From Nissolia schottii (Eukaryota > Streptophyta > Magnoliopsida > Fabales > Fabaceae), in contig QANU01011207.1 of NCBI GenBank assembly GCA_003254905.1, positions 417,409 through 481,408 on the forward strand: a DNA stretch of 64,000 bases, read 5' to 3'. Every line of letters starts with the position of its first letter. Position 1 is the first letter of the stretch. The notes beneath the pieces were generated by a model. It was not told where the DNA came from. It saw only the letters and a list, made by a program, of their open reading frames with translations, and ran no database searches. This document shows, in pieces, positions 33,001 through 46,748 of the stretch. Both the position numbers and the translations under genes were made by a program.

Positions 33001-35055
33001 GAAATGTACAAAACATCAAATCTAATTATATTATGGCAAACCCCAAAAGTTTGGTTTCCCAAATTAGTTCTGAGTCAGTCAGGATAAAATAAGATTTTTC
33101 TTTCCCTTAGGTGAAGGCATGGCTTGCTGACAAGGATGCTGAAGCCTTGAGATGCCAGAGGCAGCTGGTGGAGGAGGAAGAAGCTGCTCAGAAAAGGTAA
33201 CCAGTTGAGTTTGAGCAATGATTGCCTGTCTATTTTTAAAAACGAAAAATGTCGAGATATTGTCTTTTACAGGGAAATTATCACAATCGAATGAAAATTG
33301 GAATCTAGAATGGAGCCTTAACATTTAATTAAGAAAGAATGTTCATTCAAACAATGAATCAGTGCAGATAAGAAACCCTAAACAAAAGAACCTAGTGCTA
33401 CTTGTTTTGGTAGTTCCTTGCATTATGAGAGAAATAAATCCTTGAGTGGTCAGCCGGAATAAGGGTTCTAAGAAAGCTACGGACATTATCAAACAAAACA
33501 AAAAAAATATAACCAGTTCACCTGCTAAATAGAACTTCATAATGCAACAATTTAGCTAGTTTACCTGCTAGTAGTTTTATGAGTACTTCCAGAATGCGCT
33601 TTAATTGACCTATGATGCCTCTGTGCAATGATTTTAGCATAAGTTACAATAGATGCAGCTGGAAATGCGCTCTCTTGAAAACTGGTCATTTATGACTCTA
33701 TTTGATCATCCACTCTATTTTGTAGACAAGCTGAGCAATTGGAGAGGAAACGCCGGAAAAAGCTTAGACAAAAAGACCAGAAGGCAAGGGGAAAGATGCA
33801 TGAGGCAGAAATTAAAGGGGATATTGACAGCACAGTGGGGGTGTTATCGGCAGCAGAAGCATCCTTGGGTACTTATGATTTTGAAGCACATAGTCCAGAT
33901 ACATTTGCAGATGACACTCCTTCACTTGTACCTTTCCAATGCCCCGATACTAGTGAAGGAAATGACGGGGATGTTCATTCAGGGAACAATTTTGGCATTG
34001 ATCCGAATATTGAGCGATGGTCAGCGCATGGACATAATCGTCGGCACACTGCAGTTGCCAGACAGCAGGGGCTTCCAAAATCACAATTGGCTGTAGCCAA
34101 TAGTTTACATGTATGCCAGAATTCATCAATTTCAAAGATTGAAGTCATTCAGAAATATAGGACCCAACGTGATCAAAGGGCATCTGCGATAGTTAATGGT
34201 AGTAAAGTATGGAGCCGAAAGTCAAAACCAGAAATTGACACGATTGTTTCAGAAGCCAGAGTAGATGAAGAACCAGACCAAGTTAAGAATCATGAAGTTT
34301 TGATAGGATCTATATCTATTACTCTAGATAATTACAGTCAGTCAGAGGGTAATCTGATGGCATCTCAAGAGGACTGCACTGTTGATGATCTGGCCAACCA
34401 AAATAGTTCTCAGGATAAGCCAATGAATCCTGATTTTGTCCAGAGTGCCAGCAGTAGGTCAACTGTTAAGCTTTGGAGGCCAGTTAGCCGGCACGAGGCT
34501 GAAAATCCATTTCCAGTTAAAATTGACGAGACAGGAGCTGATGCAATTTATGGGAGTGGAGATTGTCAAAACTTGTCAGGTCCAAGTTGTTCTAGGTCGT
34601 GCAGTACAGATGGCAGTGAGATTGGTTCTGAAAGCAACTTTTCCCATGTAGAGGGCAGAATTGGTCGGAGTCCAGGTCCAGCAAGCTTACAGTTTTCCAG
34701 CCATGCTGCAAAAGCCTTTCTTGCGCAAAGTAGGTTCTGCTACTTAATGCATTTGTCATGGTTATTCAATTTTAATGCCTGGCCTAGTCTTTAGTTTATT
34801 TAGTATAAACATAAAAACAATTCTCATGCAGGATGGAAAGAAGCTATGTCATCAGATCATGTGGAATTGGTTGTTTCCTCCGACTCTGAACCTCCTGGGT
34901 GCCAGGAGATACAGGAGGTTGACAGATGCAACAATCTCGTGAGTGCAGAGAACCGGTTGCCTGCAACCTCCAAAGTAACTAAAGCCGAACCCAGAACGAA
35001 GCCTGTAAAGGGAACCAAGACAAAGTATATTCCCAAACAGAAAAAAGCAACTTAA
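30013..35055 (+). CDS. C2H2 zinc-finger protein of unknown function
   Basis: Nine exons, 30013-30184, 30521-30657, 30800-30844, 30922-30975, 32292-32396, 32483-32686, 33111-33196, 33726-34729 and 34832-35055, give 676 residues in consistent phase. One zinc finger near residues 74-96 follows C-x2-C-x12-H-x4-H (KCDKCSLEFCSPINYRRH). It is followed by a conserved region (LLGAYWDKLSVEEAKEVASF, FPQYYLRAGAALW, EPKNLVACISFLLEQKL), then a highly charged helix rich in Glu, Gln, Lys and Arg (AEQLERKRRKKLRQKDQKAR), which resembles a coiled coil and a nuclear localisation signal. The C-terminal half is polar, Ser-rich and low in predicted structure, ending in Lys/Thr. It resembles a plant C2H2-related family known mostly as uncharacterised; nuclear nucleic-acid binding is inference. 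AATAAA lies at 35297-35302. Confidence 0.87.
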
Positions 35056-35302
35056 TAGGAAGAAGGAAAGAAATTGGATTTTTTAGTTATTACACAGATA
35101 TGCACAGTTTGCTAATTAATTTGTTAGCAGAGGTTCCAGTTTTACCAGATGGTCTTCTGTCAGAATACCAAAGGTAGGTTTTGCCGGAAAGTCTTTTTTA
35201 CATATATTCCGCCATTTTCCTTCAAATGATGTCATAGGGTATTAGGTAGTCGAGTTCTTTTTCTTCGTGGTAGTATTATGGCTAAGATTTTTGTGCAATA
35301 AA

Positions 35303-37676
35303 TTTGTTTAGTTACTTTGAAGGTTCTTAATTAGCAAAGGTTTTTCCTGTCCTTGCCTCTTTTTGGCATAACTCTCTAAATTTTGGTTGTAATAATTTTA
35401 TTGTTTGAGATAATTCACAGACCCTCCCCAATTTTGCACCTTATCACTTTCTTGCTTCACTTGAGCGCAACGTGTAAAGGTCATTTATCTAGTGATACTG
35501 TGGAATGTAGATTGTAATTATAGTTACATGAATAGTGAAAATATTGCACGAGATTAGTTAAAAAAAAAAAATTTTCGTTTACTCCCAAGGAAGGATTCTA
35601 AATTGTTTGGTAGAAACTTGTAAGAAGTGTAAAGACAGCTTAGAATATGACGTCTTCTTGTGTGATGGAATATTTAAACCCTAGCGACCTGCCAATTTAG
35701 GGGCTGTTTAATTTATTTTAATAATTATTTTTTAATATAATTGATTATATCATAATTAATTTATGTTTGGATATTTCAATTGAAAAGTGGTCTTAAGATA
35801 ATTTGTTTTGTTTGGATTGTAAAAAAAAATTGCTTTTGTATGATAAATTACTAAAAAGAGTATGAAATAGTTATTTATATTATATAATATTTGATAGTTA
35901 GAATCAATTTAATAAAAACATAATATTATGTGTATTGTTGAAAAAACTTTTTTAAAAATAATGTCCGAAACTTTTGTTTTAGCTTTTTTTTCTAAAAAAA
36001 AAACAGCTTAAATTTTGTAAATTAGATTATAAGCTATTTAGGACAAGTTACCCGAACAACATAACAATCATTAAAACAGCTTTTTCTTGAAAAAACGGCT
36101 GTTTTCTGTGATTCCCAAACAGGACTAGGAATAATAATGCCTAAACTATTAAGCTACCTCACGTTCAAATTGTTCATCTATACTATTGGATGTAGGCATT
36201 TCCATAGGACTCATCCATTTGCTTTACACACGAATTTGCTTTATTTTATGAGTGAAAATAATATTATATAGTCTAGAATTGAAAGTCGATTATTGTTAGG
36301 ATTGAATTGAGGGTGTTATTTATTATTGATAATTTTTAAGCCGAATTTTAATTTTAGAATGATTAATTTTTATATACCGGGGTAAAATTTTACACTGTAA
36401 TGCATAAAAATTAATATATGTGCCAAAGGTGTGGCTTAATTCAAGAAATCCAGGTAAAAGTTGGGTATTTCTAGTCACTCAAACTTGTCCTACACTTAGC
36501 AACAGTCTATAATAAAGCATTAAAGCATATTGGCTGGTCATCCACAAGTGATTGGCATTGAAAGTATATGATAAAAAATTAAATTAGTAAACACCTATAA
36601 AATTTGCATTGATTTCATTTTCTCAATTAATGGTTAAAGATTACATCTTACCTAGTTAATTAAAAAATATAATTGAGAAAACCCATTCTCTAGATCCGTA
36701 ACTACAACGAGCACGGCTGTTAGATTGTTGTACCAAGAGATTTCTTGTATAATGTGTAGGAAATTTTCAAGCGTTCTCAAAATAAGAAAAATCTTTCTTC
36801 GACATAATACATCAACTTTGTGGATCATTAAATTTTCAAAGGTTCCGACTAATTTTAAAGATTTAGAAATAAGCCCTAGAAAAGACGAAGCAGCAACGCA
36901 AAACAACTTGCAAATGACTATACGCATTCATTAACATAGTATAAATGGCCATTAATTTAAAATCTTTTACAAGAAGCATGATGAACCTGTTAAAAACCTT
37001 TTAAATTATAGACCTATCTTACTTCAATATAAGAACGGGCCTACGAAATAATTTATCCTTATACTTTTTACGGCCTAGAGTAGAAACCCTAGGGGTAATT
37101 TGCCTACAAATTGTTTTACTTATATCTAAACCAATTTCTGGAATTTGATCACGTACAAATATATGCATCTCAACTATAATCACCTTCAACCAAAGTGTTT
37201 GGATAACAACGCCAAATTGTGTCCGAAAGGTATGACACAACTCATCAACTATAACTGAACCACCTAAACAAAAGAAAGAACAAAACAAAAATGACGATGA
37301 AATCACTTTAAAAAATTTCCGAGACCTGACCACAAGTACACAATTATGGAGACCCAGAACAGCATGTGTACAAGACTGTCAAGGTAGGTGAGCAGATTAT
37401 GCTCAAAATGCAGTAGTCTCTCTTTACTCTTATCTTCTCACTTTTTTTTCCTTATATGTATCTCTCCCTTTGCTTCCAAAAATTCAAAATGTTCAAAGTG
37501 AAAAACAAATCTATATTTTGGTTACTTACAAGGAACAAACAAATATTACTCACATGGTGTAAACACAGAGACTTGTGCTTCAAAGATTCAGACAACAGCG
37601 AACCCTAAGCTGCGATCCTTCCAGATCACTTCAACTTCCACTCACCTTGAAAATTGAATTATCTGCAAGTGCTGCA
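35303..37676. other. Convergent intergenic region between zinc-finger and SKP1-like genes
   Basis: No supported gene. An A/T-rich MITE-like segment lies at 35698-36127. A 104-codon minus frame at 37019-37333 lacks recognisable motifs. The stretch above about 37350 is probably the 3' UTR of the SKP1-like gene. Confidence 0.4.
35698..36127. mobile_element. Possible MITE (CTGTTT-type ends)
   Basis: The left end has GGGGCTGTTTAATTT and the right end, reverse-complemented, has TAGTCCTGTTTGGGAA. The interior is strongly AT-rich and noncoding. The ends are only partly similar and no clean target duplication was found. Confidence 0.4.
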
Positions 37677-40600
37677 CTATCTCCGATCAAAACCTATATG
37701 TGCCACAAATTACACACTCAATGACAAGAGACCCTGAGTGAAATTCCCCAATGCTTCTGATAGTATCGAAAGGCAGCGAGTAGGGTTCTAAGAATATATT
37801 AAGAAGCAAAAAAAAAAAAAAGAGAGAACATACCTGTGTAGATGCGTGTGGAACCATTGCTGTTCATAGAAATTGGTACTAGTCTTCTGTCTTGGCCCAA
37901 AGATAAAATTTCCTGCATCCTTTCAGGCCAATCTGAATTTAATCTTCGTGCAAAATCTTCCACTTCCCTACATAAAAAGAAACAAAGCAAATCATGAGCA
38001 TAATAAATAAAGCAATAAATACATCATGCAACAAACACAAGTAATATCGTTTTCATTGGTTTGATATAACTGTTCCACTAGTTAACTAGTCTAATAAAGG
38101 AAGCAAGAATCACTCGGATTTTGTAATTTAATCATCTTATCTGGATTCAATCACTGAACAAGTACATTGAACTAAATTGTGGGGTCCATATAATCTCAAT
38201 GTTAAAGATGAAATAGGGAAAATTTCTATAACCAATCGCCATGGGTAGCGTGAAAAAAAAAATCAGATTAAGAGTAGTTTGAGAAAATGCATATGATGTA
38301 TATTGAAAGATATTGTTTGACTTTGACCTTTGAACTCAAACTCGCTCAAAGTAAAAATGATGAACTGATTCCCCTTTAATTGAAGAACTACCCACAAACA
38401 CATATCTAACCTGTCAAGCTCCTCCTTCATTGCGGGATCTAAATCATCATCAAGATCACCATCAATAAACTCAGAAATATTAACAGCAGGAAGATCTTGC
38501 ATCCTTGAGTGTTTGCTTGTAGAGGCGTCGAAGGCATTGTCAAAATTGCCATTGTGACATGCAGAGTGAAGAGGATTCAACTCCTAAAACATATAAAATG
38601 AAATTCAATGAGCTACAAATGCTTTCCATAAAAAAAATGTCAAGACCAATAAGTGGTGGTCATGAATAAGGACACACCTCATGCATCTAACCTCAAAAGG
38701 TGTTTTCAGAAAGAAAAGAAAGTGGCAAAGATGCAGAGTATAACCTTTTGATTTTCATTTGCATTTTTTGAAGAATGATCCTTTGTATGGTCTTTCCTTC
38801 TCCTGTTCTTCTTTTTATTCTTATTTGCGCTCGTTCCCTTTATATCTATCAAAGCATATGTATTCTTAAGGTAACTGGTGTAAATGAAAGACATAGCGAG
38901 CACTAAAATTATTATACTCTCAAGTACACTTTATAAAAGCAATATCATTGAACAAAATGAAGGGAAAATAATCATGAAATAGCAAGAAATCAACATCGTA
39001 GCTCTGGCATCAATCAGAAACCAATGTAGCTCCTCGAATCAAAATATTAATTAAAAAACAACAGAAAATAAAAGTAACAATAGTAACAGACATGGTTGTT
39101 AAACTCTTGAGTTAACTCGTAAACTAGTAGAGTTTACGATTTTACTACACAAAACGAGTTAACACTTATGTAAACTCTTTTTTGGTAAACTCGTACGAGT
39201 TTAAGTAAACTCTCGATTCTACTAGCGAGTTTACGAGTTAAAATCCACTTGCGAGTTTACGAGTTTGCCTCAAAATGTACAAATTTTGTAACTTTGTTAG
39301 ATACTTATCTAACTTTGTTTATATTAGATAATATGTATTGAGTTTATTTAGCTAATTTCATATATTTATCATAATTGAGTTATGTTTTATTGAACTATAA
39401 AATAATACAGATACTGAATAAAGTATGACATAACCACTAAGTGTCATGCATTAAGGTGTATTTTATGATATTTCTTTCATTAATTTAATTTAAAGTTAAC
39501 ATTATTCAATTTCAATTATAAATACAATATTTAATCAAGTTTAGTTCCTAATTTAATGAAGTCGATTTTACGATTCGAGCTTGCTGAGACTCCACGAGTT
39601 TATTTAAACTCTCGAGTTTGACAACCTTGGTAACAGACAAATAGTAATCTTATTCAAGGCAAGTTTCAAAACTTAATAATCTAATTCACCATCAGATTTT
39701 TCAGCTTCTAATTTATGATGTCAAAATATAGTATGCAGAAATAAGGGATTCATGAAAATAAGAAAATGGGTGAAGGTGGAAGACATGACATACCCCCATC
39801 TGCACCATTAATAAAGGAAAGAAGATCATCAACTGAGCGCTCATCCTTAGGCTCCTCCTCAATCTCAACATTCTGAAACATATGGAATTTAGTGTGATTG
39901 CAAAAGGTTTGTGTCTGCCTGTAATGGAAAAAATTGGTAGTAATTTGCAAATACCTTCACTTTCTTCCTCTCATTTAGTTCTTTCCTTTTTCTAGCATAT
40001 AATCTGTTTAGAAGTCGAATACGTGGATCATCAGTAATATTTCTAAGAGGCTCGAGTTTCTCCTCCTGCCAAAAACCAATATAAATCAAGAAACCTTGTC
40101 AAAGACTTAAGTGCACTTTTTGCTATCATCACACACCTCAGTGAGGTCATCAGGCAAATGAAATGTTTCACGAATTTCCTCGGGAGATTTCCCTTCAATA
40201 ATCCGAGCAAGTGCTCGGCTGGTCAGGTCAACCAAAGGCTTCAACTGAAGGCTGTCAGCAGCAGATGTCAACTCACATAACTTCTTTGTGTCCATCCTAA
40301 TAAACTTCTCGTCAAAGGTTTTGCGCTCCTACGATAGAAGCAATCACACACAAACATTAATTAATATATACACTATGCCTTCTTTCCAGTATGTCAGATG
40401 ATAAAAGCATAAGCAGAAATAATACCTTGATCACAAAACAAGAAGAGAAGAGAGACAAGTTACCAAACATGTCACAAATTGGGCTAAGTAAAAAATTCAA
40501 GTTATTTGCATATAAGTAAAAATTAACAAGCAGCAATCTTAAAATGTAAAAAAAATAGAAGGAATCAAATATTATATAACGAATATCCCTAAAAGAAGAT

Positions 40601-41369
40601 AGAAATAATCATATGAAAGTTGGAATTACTCGAGACCTTATTTGAGCGTCCTGATACTTGGTGGAACCGACAGTAATCAAGTATTAAACCCAAGATTGCA
40701 GGATTGACACATTGTGGAAGAGAAATAGCATAAGTTTTGGACGATCCCATGCCTGTCTGAAGTACTTCCTGGCAAATCATGGGGCAAAACATGGCAACCT
40801 CTTCCTCTACTTGTTGAATAGAACCATCCACAGTTTGAAGCCAGATGTAGGATTTCATCTAAGCATATCAAGAGCAAATTAAAATCAACAAAATAGCTAC
40901 CCAGGCAACAATGATAGGCTTTAAAACATGGTTGTCAAATCGAGAATTGGAAAGCCTATTTTCTGAATCGTGAAGAACTCTATATTAGCATTTTAAAGTC
41001 AAATATCTCATTGTATAACTAATAATTAATACACAGAACTATATAATTCAAATAAACCAAGATTCAAGTCATTAAAACAAAAAAAAATAGACAAATAAAA
41101 AAAAAGGACACAAAAGAGACAATACATATAAAAATACTAATTGAACAAGAAATAGTAATATAAACCCTGCTGTTATCAGATGAGTGTGCAACTTCAAATG
41201 CCACAGTACATATAATGCCTTGAGTCAATACATCATGCCAAAGCAAGATTGAACAAGGCCATGCATCAATAAATAACACCAAACGGATAATATATATATA
41301 TATATATATAAAAATAAAATTCAAGGCATATACCTCAGGTTTCACAACTGCCATAGCAACTTTGGACAT
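37677..41369 (-). CDS. ASK21: SKP1-like protein with long C-terminal extension (ASK20/ASK21 type)
   Basis: An SCF ubiquitin-ligase adaptor-type protein. Nine coding exons on the minus strand: 41369-41334, 40858-40637, 40328-40137, 40065-39955, 39872-39794, 38845-38745, 38583-38411, 37967-37834 and 37693-37677, 354 residues. The N-terminus MSKVAMAVVKPE precedes the Skp1 POZ domain (SYIWLQTVDGSIQQVEEEVA, residues 14-86). The Skp1 dimerisation/F-box-binding domain follows (IRMDTKKLCELTSAADSLQ, SPEEIRETFHLPDDLTEEE). Past the normal SKP1 end is an extension with DERSVDDLLSFING, a Lys/Arg/Asn block and an acidic segment, ending near REVEDFARRLNSDWPERMQ; this is diagnostic of the ASK20/ASK21 pair, which I cannot separate here. 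The last 17-nt exon is the weakest call. A 5' UTR exon ends at 42994, so the first intron is about 1.6 kb. Confidence 0.9.
39093..39629. mobile_element. MITE-like element in an intron of the SKP1-like gene
   Basis: The left end TGGTTGTTAAACTCTTGAG and the reverse complement of the right end AGGTTGTCAAACTCGAGAG are inverted repeats. Subterminal copies of CGAGTTTACGAGTT and ACTCGTAAACT strengthen the symmetry. About 535 bp, noncoding. A related scrap GGTTGTCAAATCGAGA sits at 40930 in another intron. Confidence 0.7.
41291..41310. repeat. (TA)10 microsatellite
   Basis: Ten TA units in the first coding intron of the SKP1-like gene, about 25 bp after the 5' splice site on the minus strand. Confidence 0.9.
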
Positions 41370-42993
41370 TTGACAAATGGCACAGCTGGTAAGTACTAGG
41401 GCTTCGGCACCACAAGTTGATTACTTATCCCAATTCAGTACCAAGGAAATTGTAACAGAAGGAAAACTTTGCACGTCTTCAAAAACTTCAGTTTGGAAAA
41501 TAAGTGAAAACTCTTCAGATACTCTCCATGAGTAGGGATAGTTCTAGACTCTAATAACAAGGGTAGTGGCATTGTTATCAGAAAAGCTTCCACAAGTCCT
41601 CTACTAAGAGACAAAGCAGGAGCTGCTATGGCAATAAACCATATAATGTTCAGCCTAAACATAACCAAATAAGGTGCCAATGTTAATTAAACATTTGCAA
41701 ATCTCGCATCAGCTGAGTTTCTATATCATACAATGATAAATATTTTGCAAGCATGAAAATGTGTGAGACTTTATGAAACACACAGGTGAACAACGTAAGA
41801 TTGGGAATTATTTAATGACACGTTCATCAATCAACAACTGGATGAAAGTTCATATATCCAATAGCTGCAATATCAGAGTGTACCAAGTTTATCCTTAGGG
41901 AAAATGTTTATACAGTTGGAAAAGTAAAGAAATGAAGTTTATCTCAGACTCAAATTCCATCTGTTTTTACCTAATATGCAAAAGAAATTAGAAAAATATT
42001 TCATTTTGAACTTCTTCTCCCTATAAATATGAAAATATCACACCTCGATTTCCATAATAACAAATGGGTGACTAATGAATTTTCACTCAATTTCACATTA
42101 CTGAAGGAAAATTGTAAACCCTCTCCTATATTTCTCTTGTGATCATGAACCCCTTGTGTCAGAATATAAACATCTAGCATATTTTATTATTCATCAAGAA
42201 AACCTAGAAAGCAAGCCATCAAATCGTTGGATTTCAATCTACTTCTACCAAATTTAACTCTATTGACTGCATTGCTCAATGATTAATGTTAAGGATAATT
42301 ACATCATGCAACACATTCCTGAATTTACATATCATAAAGAGAACAGTAGTATTTCAAACTCTACCATAAATAAATGCAAGTGATAACAAGAGTGGCAAAA
42401 AATAGTTTACTAGTATTGAATATGGGAACAAAATCGGATACATTATGACCTCACCACCACACCCTATCTATAAAATATATGTGGAAACCTAAGGCGAACA
42501 GTAAATCTCAAAAAATACCACTAGATTCTGAATTCAACTTCCAACCACATGTGCCTCCAGTATCAAAACAAAAAATGACCAAAAACGCAAGCAGATACCT
42601 CGAGATACCACATTTACCACTCAAATTTCCAAAAGTTGAAGGTGAAAACATTCACTTCCAGCAACTCCATTGCCATGAAAAATAAGCCAAAAAACAAGCT
42701 AACTGAAGATTCAAACCAAACCTTTCTACCGTTTCCCTTGCTCTCATGTACAGTACTACTCATTAAACTAATAATTCCAATTCCTCAAGCTCCGGTAGGT
42801 ACACCAAACGAGACTAAAAATTATTGAAATCGGCGCAAAATTCTCATCAAATCAAGCTCGAATTACGGTGAGAAACCAAAATCAGAGAACTCAAACTCCT
42901 TAATCGAGTCGGTTATCCGCAGCGCAAGTTCCAATTCAACATCGAAAAGGAAAATTGTAACCAACACAAATAGAGAGAGAGAGAGAGTAGTAC

Positions 42994-43190
42994 CTTGAAT
43001 AAGAGGAGAAAATGAACGAATGCATGCACGAAGAGAAAGAGGAAGAGGGAGGAAGAGTGGAGGTAGGTAGGTAGGGTTTTCCGTTTTCTCGGTGATTATC
43101 TTTTTTACTTCTTTTTCTCCGATTTGTGTGCGGTGGTGGTGGAGTTCAGGCACGTGACTCTCTATCAAACAAGGTGACATCGCACGTGTA
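42994..43190 (-). promoter_or_regulatory. 5' UTR exon and G-box pair of the SKP1-like gene
   Basis: The minus strand shows a leader ending in TTCAAG/GTACTA (donor at 42994/42993), matched to the acceptor ACCAG at about 41386 before the start codon. Two CACGTG G-boxes lie at 43151-43156 and 43183-43188, 32 bp (about three helix turns) apart, in the position of a core promoter. Confidence 0.55.
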
Positions 43191-43199
43191 GATAGTTAT

Positions 43200-44433
43200 C
43201 TACTCTTTTTCTGGGTTAATAAAAACTTGCCAGATGCACTTAATTCTTTAACATTTCAAACAATGCATTCAATCTCGTAAGTTTTTTAAACAGTGTAAAT
43301 CTAAAAAGTTTTTTAGCATATAGGTATTTTTATATTATGTATTATAAGGATAAAAGTATTGATACATGTATATTAACGAATCTATTAGACGTTAGAAGTG
43401 ATAGAAGATCTTATTTACACGATTTAGAAAGTTTAAAAGATTGAATTATACATTTTACAACATTAAAAAATTAAGTGAGTAAGTTACAATTAACCAGAAC
43501 CTACTGCTATATGGTTTTTTTTATTTTCATTTTTATCCTTATCAATGCTATGATATTATTAATTTCTTATTAATCAATCAAGATATGATTTTTTTTTTAT
43601 AAAGATAACTAACTAATTGATAATCCATGAGAGCTTTTTTTTTTGTATTTACTATGAATATATATATATATATGTATGTATGTATGAATATAATATTAGA
43701 TCGATCTTTAATCAATTCCTTTTAACCCTTATGAAAATGAAAAAGTTTGAGAGCTTTTATTGTTGACTTTTGAGAGCTAGGATTGCTCTCAAAATAAGCA
43801 TTTTAAAATTGGCTCTAACTAATTAAAATTTTAAAAAATTTAAATAGTCTTAAACTTTAATAAACTTTTAATTTTGTCATTCAATAATTAATGAAATATT
43901 AAAATAGAAATTATTTTTTATTTATATTCTTTATAATTATTTTTTATTTTAAGAACAACTTAACCATATATTTATCAAACATCATTCTTACGACTTTTGT
44001 TTGTTGACAATAATTTTTGTATTATTTTACTAAATAATTATTGCCAATACGGCATCCATGTTTGGGCCTAATAAGGCCATCTTCGCTGAACTACTTCGGT
44101 TTTTTTTTGTACAAGTGCGTATTTTCCTTCATACATTTGGCAAGCATATTGGAGCAGAAAATCTGCAGATAATAAAGATAAAAATATGTTAACGTTTATG
44201 AAAAAAATATATCAACATTAGGTGTAGTAGTCGTAATATTTTAATATATTTTTTTTGTAAATATTGATACTTTTATAATATGTTAATATCTATTTTTATT
44301 ATGTTAATATGCACGTGGTGAATAAACTTTAGAGCGGAGGAAAGAAAGTATGACTTGATGAAAAGAAATTGTGATTTGATGAACAGGAAAAAATGAATTA
44401 GGTTAATACTTTTATAATATGTTGATACATTTT
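43200..44433. other. AT-rich intergenic region, start of the repeat-rich half
   Basis: No gene is seen. It contains a short TATATA run followed by TGTATGTATG near 43658-43685 and many poly-T runs. Segments around 44190-44430 with repeated ATGTTAATA / GTTGATA resemble sequence found again after 45590, suggesting that a larger old element was split by the solo LTR. Confidence 0.4.
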
Positions 44434-45585
44434 TGTTAGGTCACAAAAATTCGCGGTATAGTTAGAAGCAAATATTACTAAGAGTTTGCGTCGAAAAGAA
44501 TATTGGCGACGCGAAATGGTAATGAGATTGGCGACATGAAGGTTAGTGGCAATTGGCGATAGAAAGGTCGTCAAGGCTCACTAAAGAATGGGTCGCGACA
44601 GAAGACTCATCACTATAATAGTTAATTGGCGACAGAAAAGTTGCCAAAGGTAATTAAGAAATTGGTCGTGAGGGAATACTAGTCACGACAAGAATCAAGC
44701 GGCGAGAGAATTCAAGGTGACTTAGAGGTCACTGGTTAACGAAGGTGTCAATGTTAGAGTTTGGCGACCAATGCAAGGTTGTCGCAAAGATGATAAATCA
44801 TATAAAGATGACTAGAGTCGCATCGAGTATTGCAACAGAATCCAAGACTTAGCGAAAAAATCATATCGTCGAGTCAGCCCTATGGAGGGAACGGTTAACA
44901 AATTTAAACATGAGATAACCTCCTATCTGACGTGGCCACGAAGGAAAGTAATTTCCCACCTTCATAGAAGTGACACAACCGCTAAGGGATGTGCTGCTGC
45001 ATGTCGTGTCACGCATGCAACATAATTGACCCGAGTTATGCGTGCCACGGTGGATCAAAATGATAACCGTCAAAGGGTTGGGGGAAGACAATTAACAGTA
45101 GTAAAGAGTCCTGAAACTCCATAAATACAAGGCTCCTAGGTTAAACTCGAGGCGGTTCACTGACACTCCTCCCAATTCACATAAGTCCCCCAATCGATAA
45201 TCAGCAGTCCCACGGAAGCTTAGCACACGCCACAACTTTTTCTTTTCTCTTTATTTCCCTGCTTTCCTAGGAGTAGTTCATAGATTGTAGCCTCTCTCAA
45301 CCTTGACACTGTTTTCTTCCCTTTCTGCACTGTGTGATCTGTACTTAAATCCTTAGCCCTCGGCAAGGATACTTTGTAATCAAAATCACCATCCAGTGAT
45401 TATTAACATAAATATATTTGCATTTCTTGTTCTCATTTCTCACTCTTCTCTCAATTGCAAATTCATGCCCCAATTCTTCACCGAGAACGTCGCAATCGTT
45501 TGTCCCCGTCGCAATCGTTTGTCCCCTTTAAACATTCTTTTGTGTTTGCACCGAGAGATTCTCTAGAATTATTTCACGTGAAACA
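44434..45585 (+). mobile_element. Solo LTR with ATTTT target duplication
   Basis: It starts TGTTAGGTCAC and ends GTGAAACA, flanked by ATTTT on both sides (44429-44433 and 45586-45590). The length is 1152 bp. A TATA-like CATAAATACA at about 45119 and the downstream GC-richer segment fit a U3-R-U5 order on the plus strand. A 19-bp unit GTCGCAATCGTTTGTCCCC is duplicated in tandem at about 45489-45526. No internal domain or second LTR is present. The AT-rich duplication alone is weak; TG..CA ends and the TATA add support. Confidence 0.7.
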
Positions 45586-45590
45586 ATTTT

Positions 45591-46442
45591 TTAATTATTT
45601 TTATACAATTTTTTATTATGTTGATATTCACATGACAAATGATATTTATATTGTAACGAGAGAATGAGAGCATAACGGAAGGAGAAAGTCTTTCAAATAT
45701 TAAAAATTAATAAAGTTAATATATTTCTTAGTAAGTGTAGATATTGTGTACATAAATGTTGATGTGATTTATACCAGCGTTAATGTCTTCTGCTTTAGAA
45801 CTATTATTCATTATATCGGATAAAACAATTTTACCTTTTTATTCTATTATCATACAATAATTTATGATATTTATGTTTATATGGTGTTTAAATAACATTA
45901 AAAATAAATAAATAAATAACAACAACTGCCGATTAAACTCAAAATACGCCCACAATCGTCGTGCCCAATGTTAATCTTTTTTGCCCTTGGTACCATCGAC
46001 AACACTGACACACTTCAAACTCTTCTGACAGCTCATTATGAAAAATAGCTTTGATCACACGTGTCCTTCTCTCATAGTGCCAACTGTTTGTCTTGACTTC
46101 AGAGTCCGCCACCGCTACATCCATATCCCCATGAAAATTATCTCAAATGAGAATGAATAGCTTTGTGTTATTTTTTTTATGATAAAGTTATATTTAATTT
46201 ATATCATAAAATGAGGTAGTGAAATTCATATATAACATAAGTAATTGGAAAATTAATGGTGAGATTTATTTTTTTAAATAAAAATCGCGAATGATCAAAC
46301 ATTTAATATCGTGATTATAATAATTATAATATCATTTCAAAAGCTATCTCATCTATAAACTTAATCAAATGGAATAAAGCAGTTTTTTAATGTTCTATAA
46401 TATATCTCTTTATTCTCTTTTGAGTCCCATTGTACTCATGTT
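45591..46442. other. AT-rich intergenic region
   Basis: No gene or clear element ends were found between the solo LTR and the next MITE. A 61-codon minus frame at 45939-46124 has no recognisable family. Confidence 0.35.
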
Positions 46443-46748
46443 AGGGCTGTCAAAATGAGTCCGGCCCGTTTACCTGGTTAAATGGACGAGTTTTACATGC
46501 AAAAAATAGTCCTGCATAAATTTGAAAAAAAATTTGCCCGACCCGTTTAGGCTCAGCCCGCGGGTTAGTCCGTGAATTTTTTTTAAAAAAATTTTAAATA
46601 TTTTTTTAAAAATAAACGGGCTGGCGGGCTGGTCCATTTAAGCCCGCAAACCGACCATAAACGAGTCAGATTCTAAAAATAAGCACAATTTTAGTCCGAC
46701 CCGTTTAGACTCGCGGGCCCAAACGGACTGGCCCGTTTGATACGCCTA
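46443..46748. mobile_element. GGGCTGTCAAA-type MITE, copy 1
   Basis: It begins AGGGCTGTCAAAATGAG and ends with a worn inverted copy (TTTGATACGCCTAA). The body is rich in GGCCCGTTT, CCCGACCCGTTTA and GGCGGGC motifs with an A/T-rich centre. Copy 2 at 51125-51467 is in the opposite orientation: its reverse complement begins AGGGTTGTCAAAATGA and continues in parallel. Confidence 0.75.

Noticed and set aside
37019..37333. 104-codon minus-strand frame
   Set aside because: No motif, no splice context, AT-rich intergenic surroundings; could be decayed repeat but cannot be supported as a gene.
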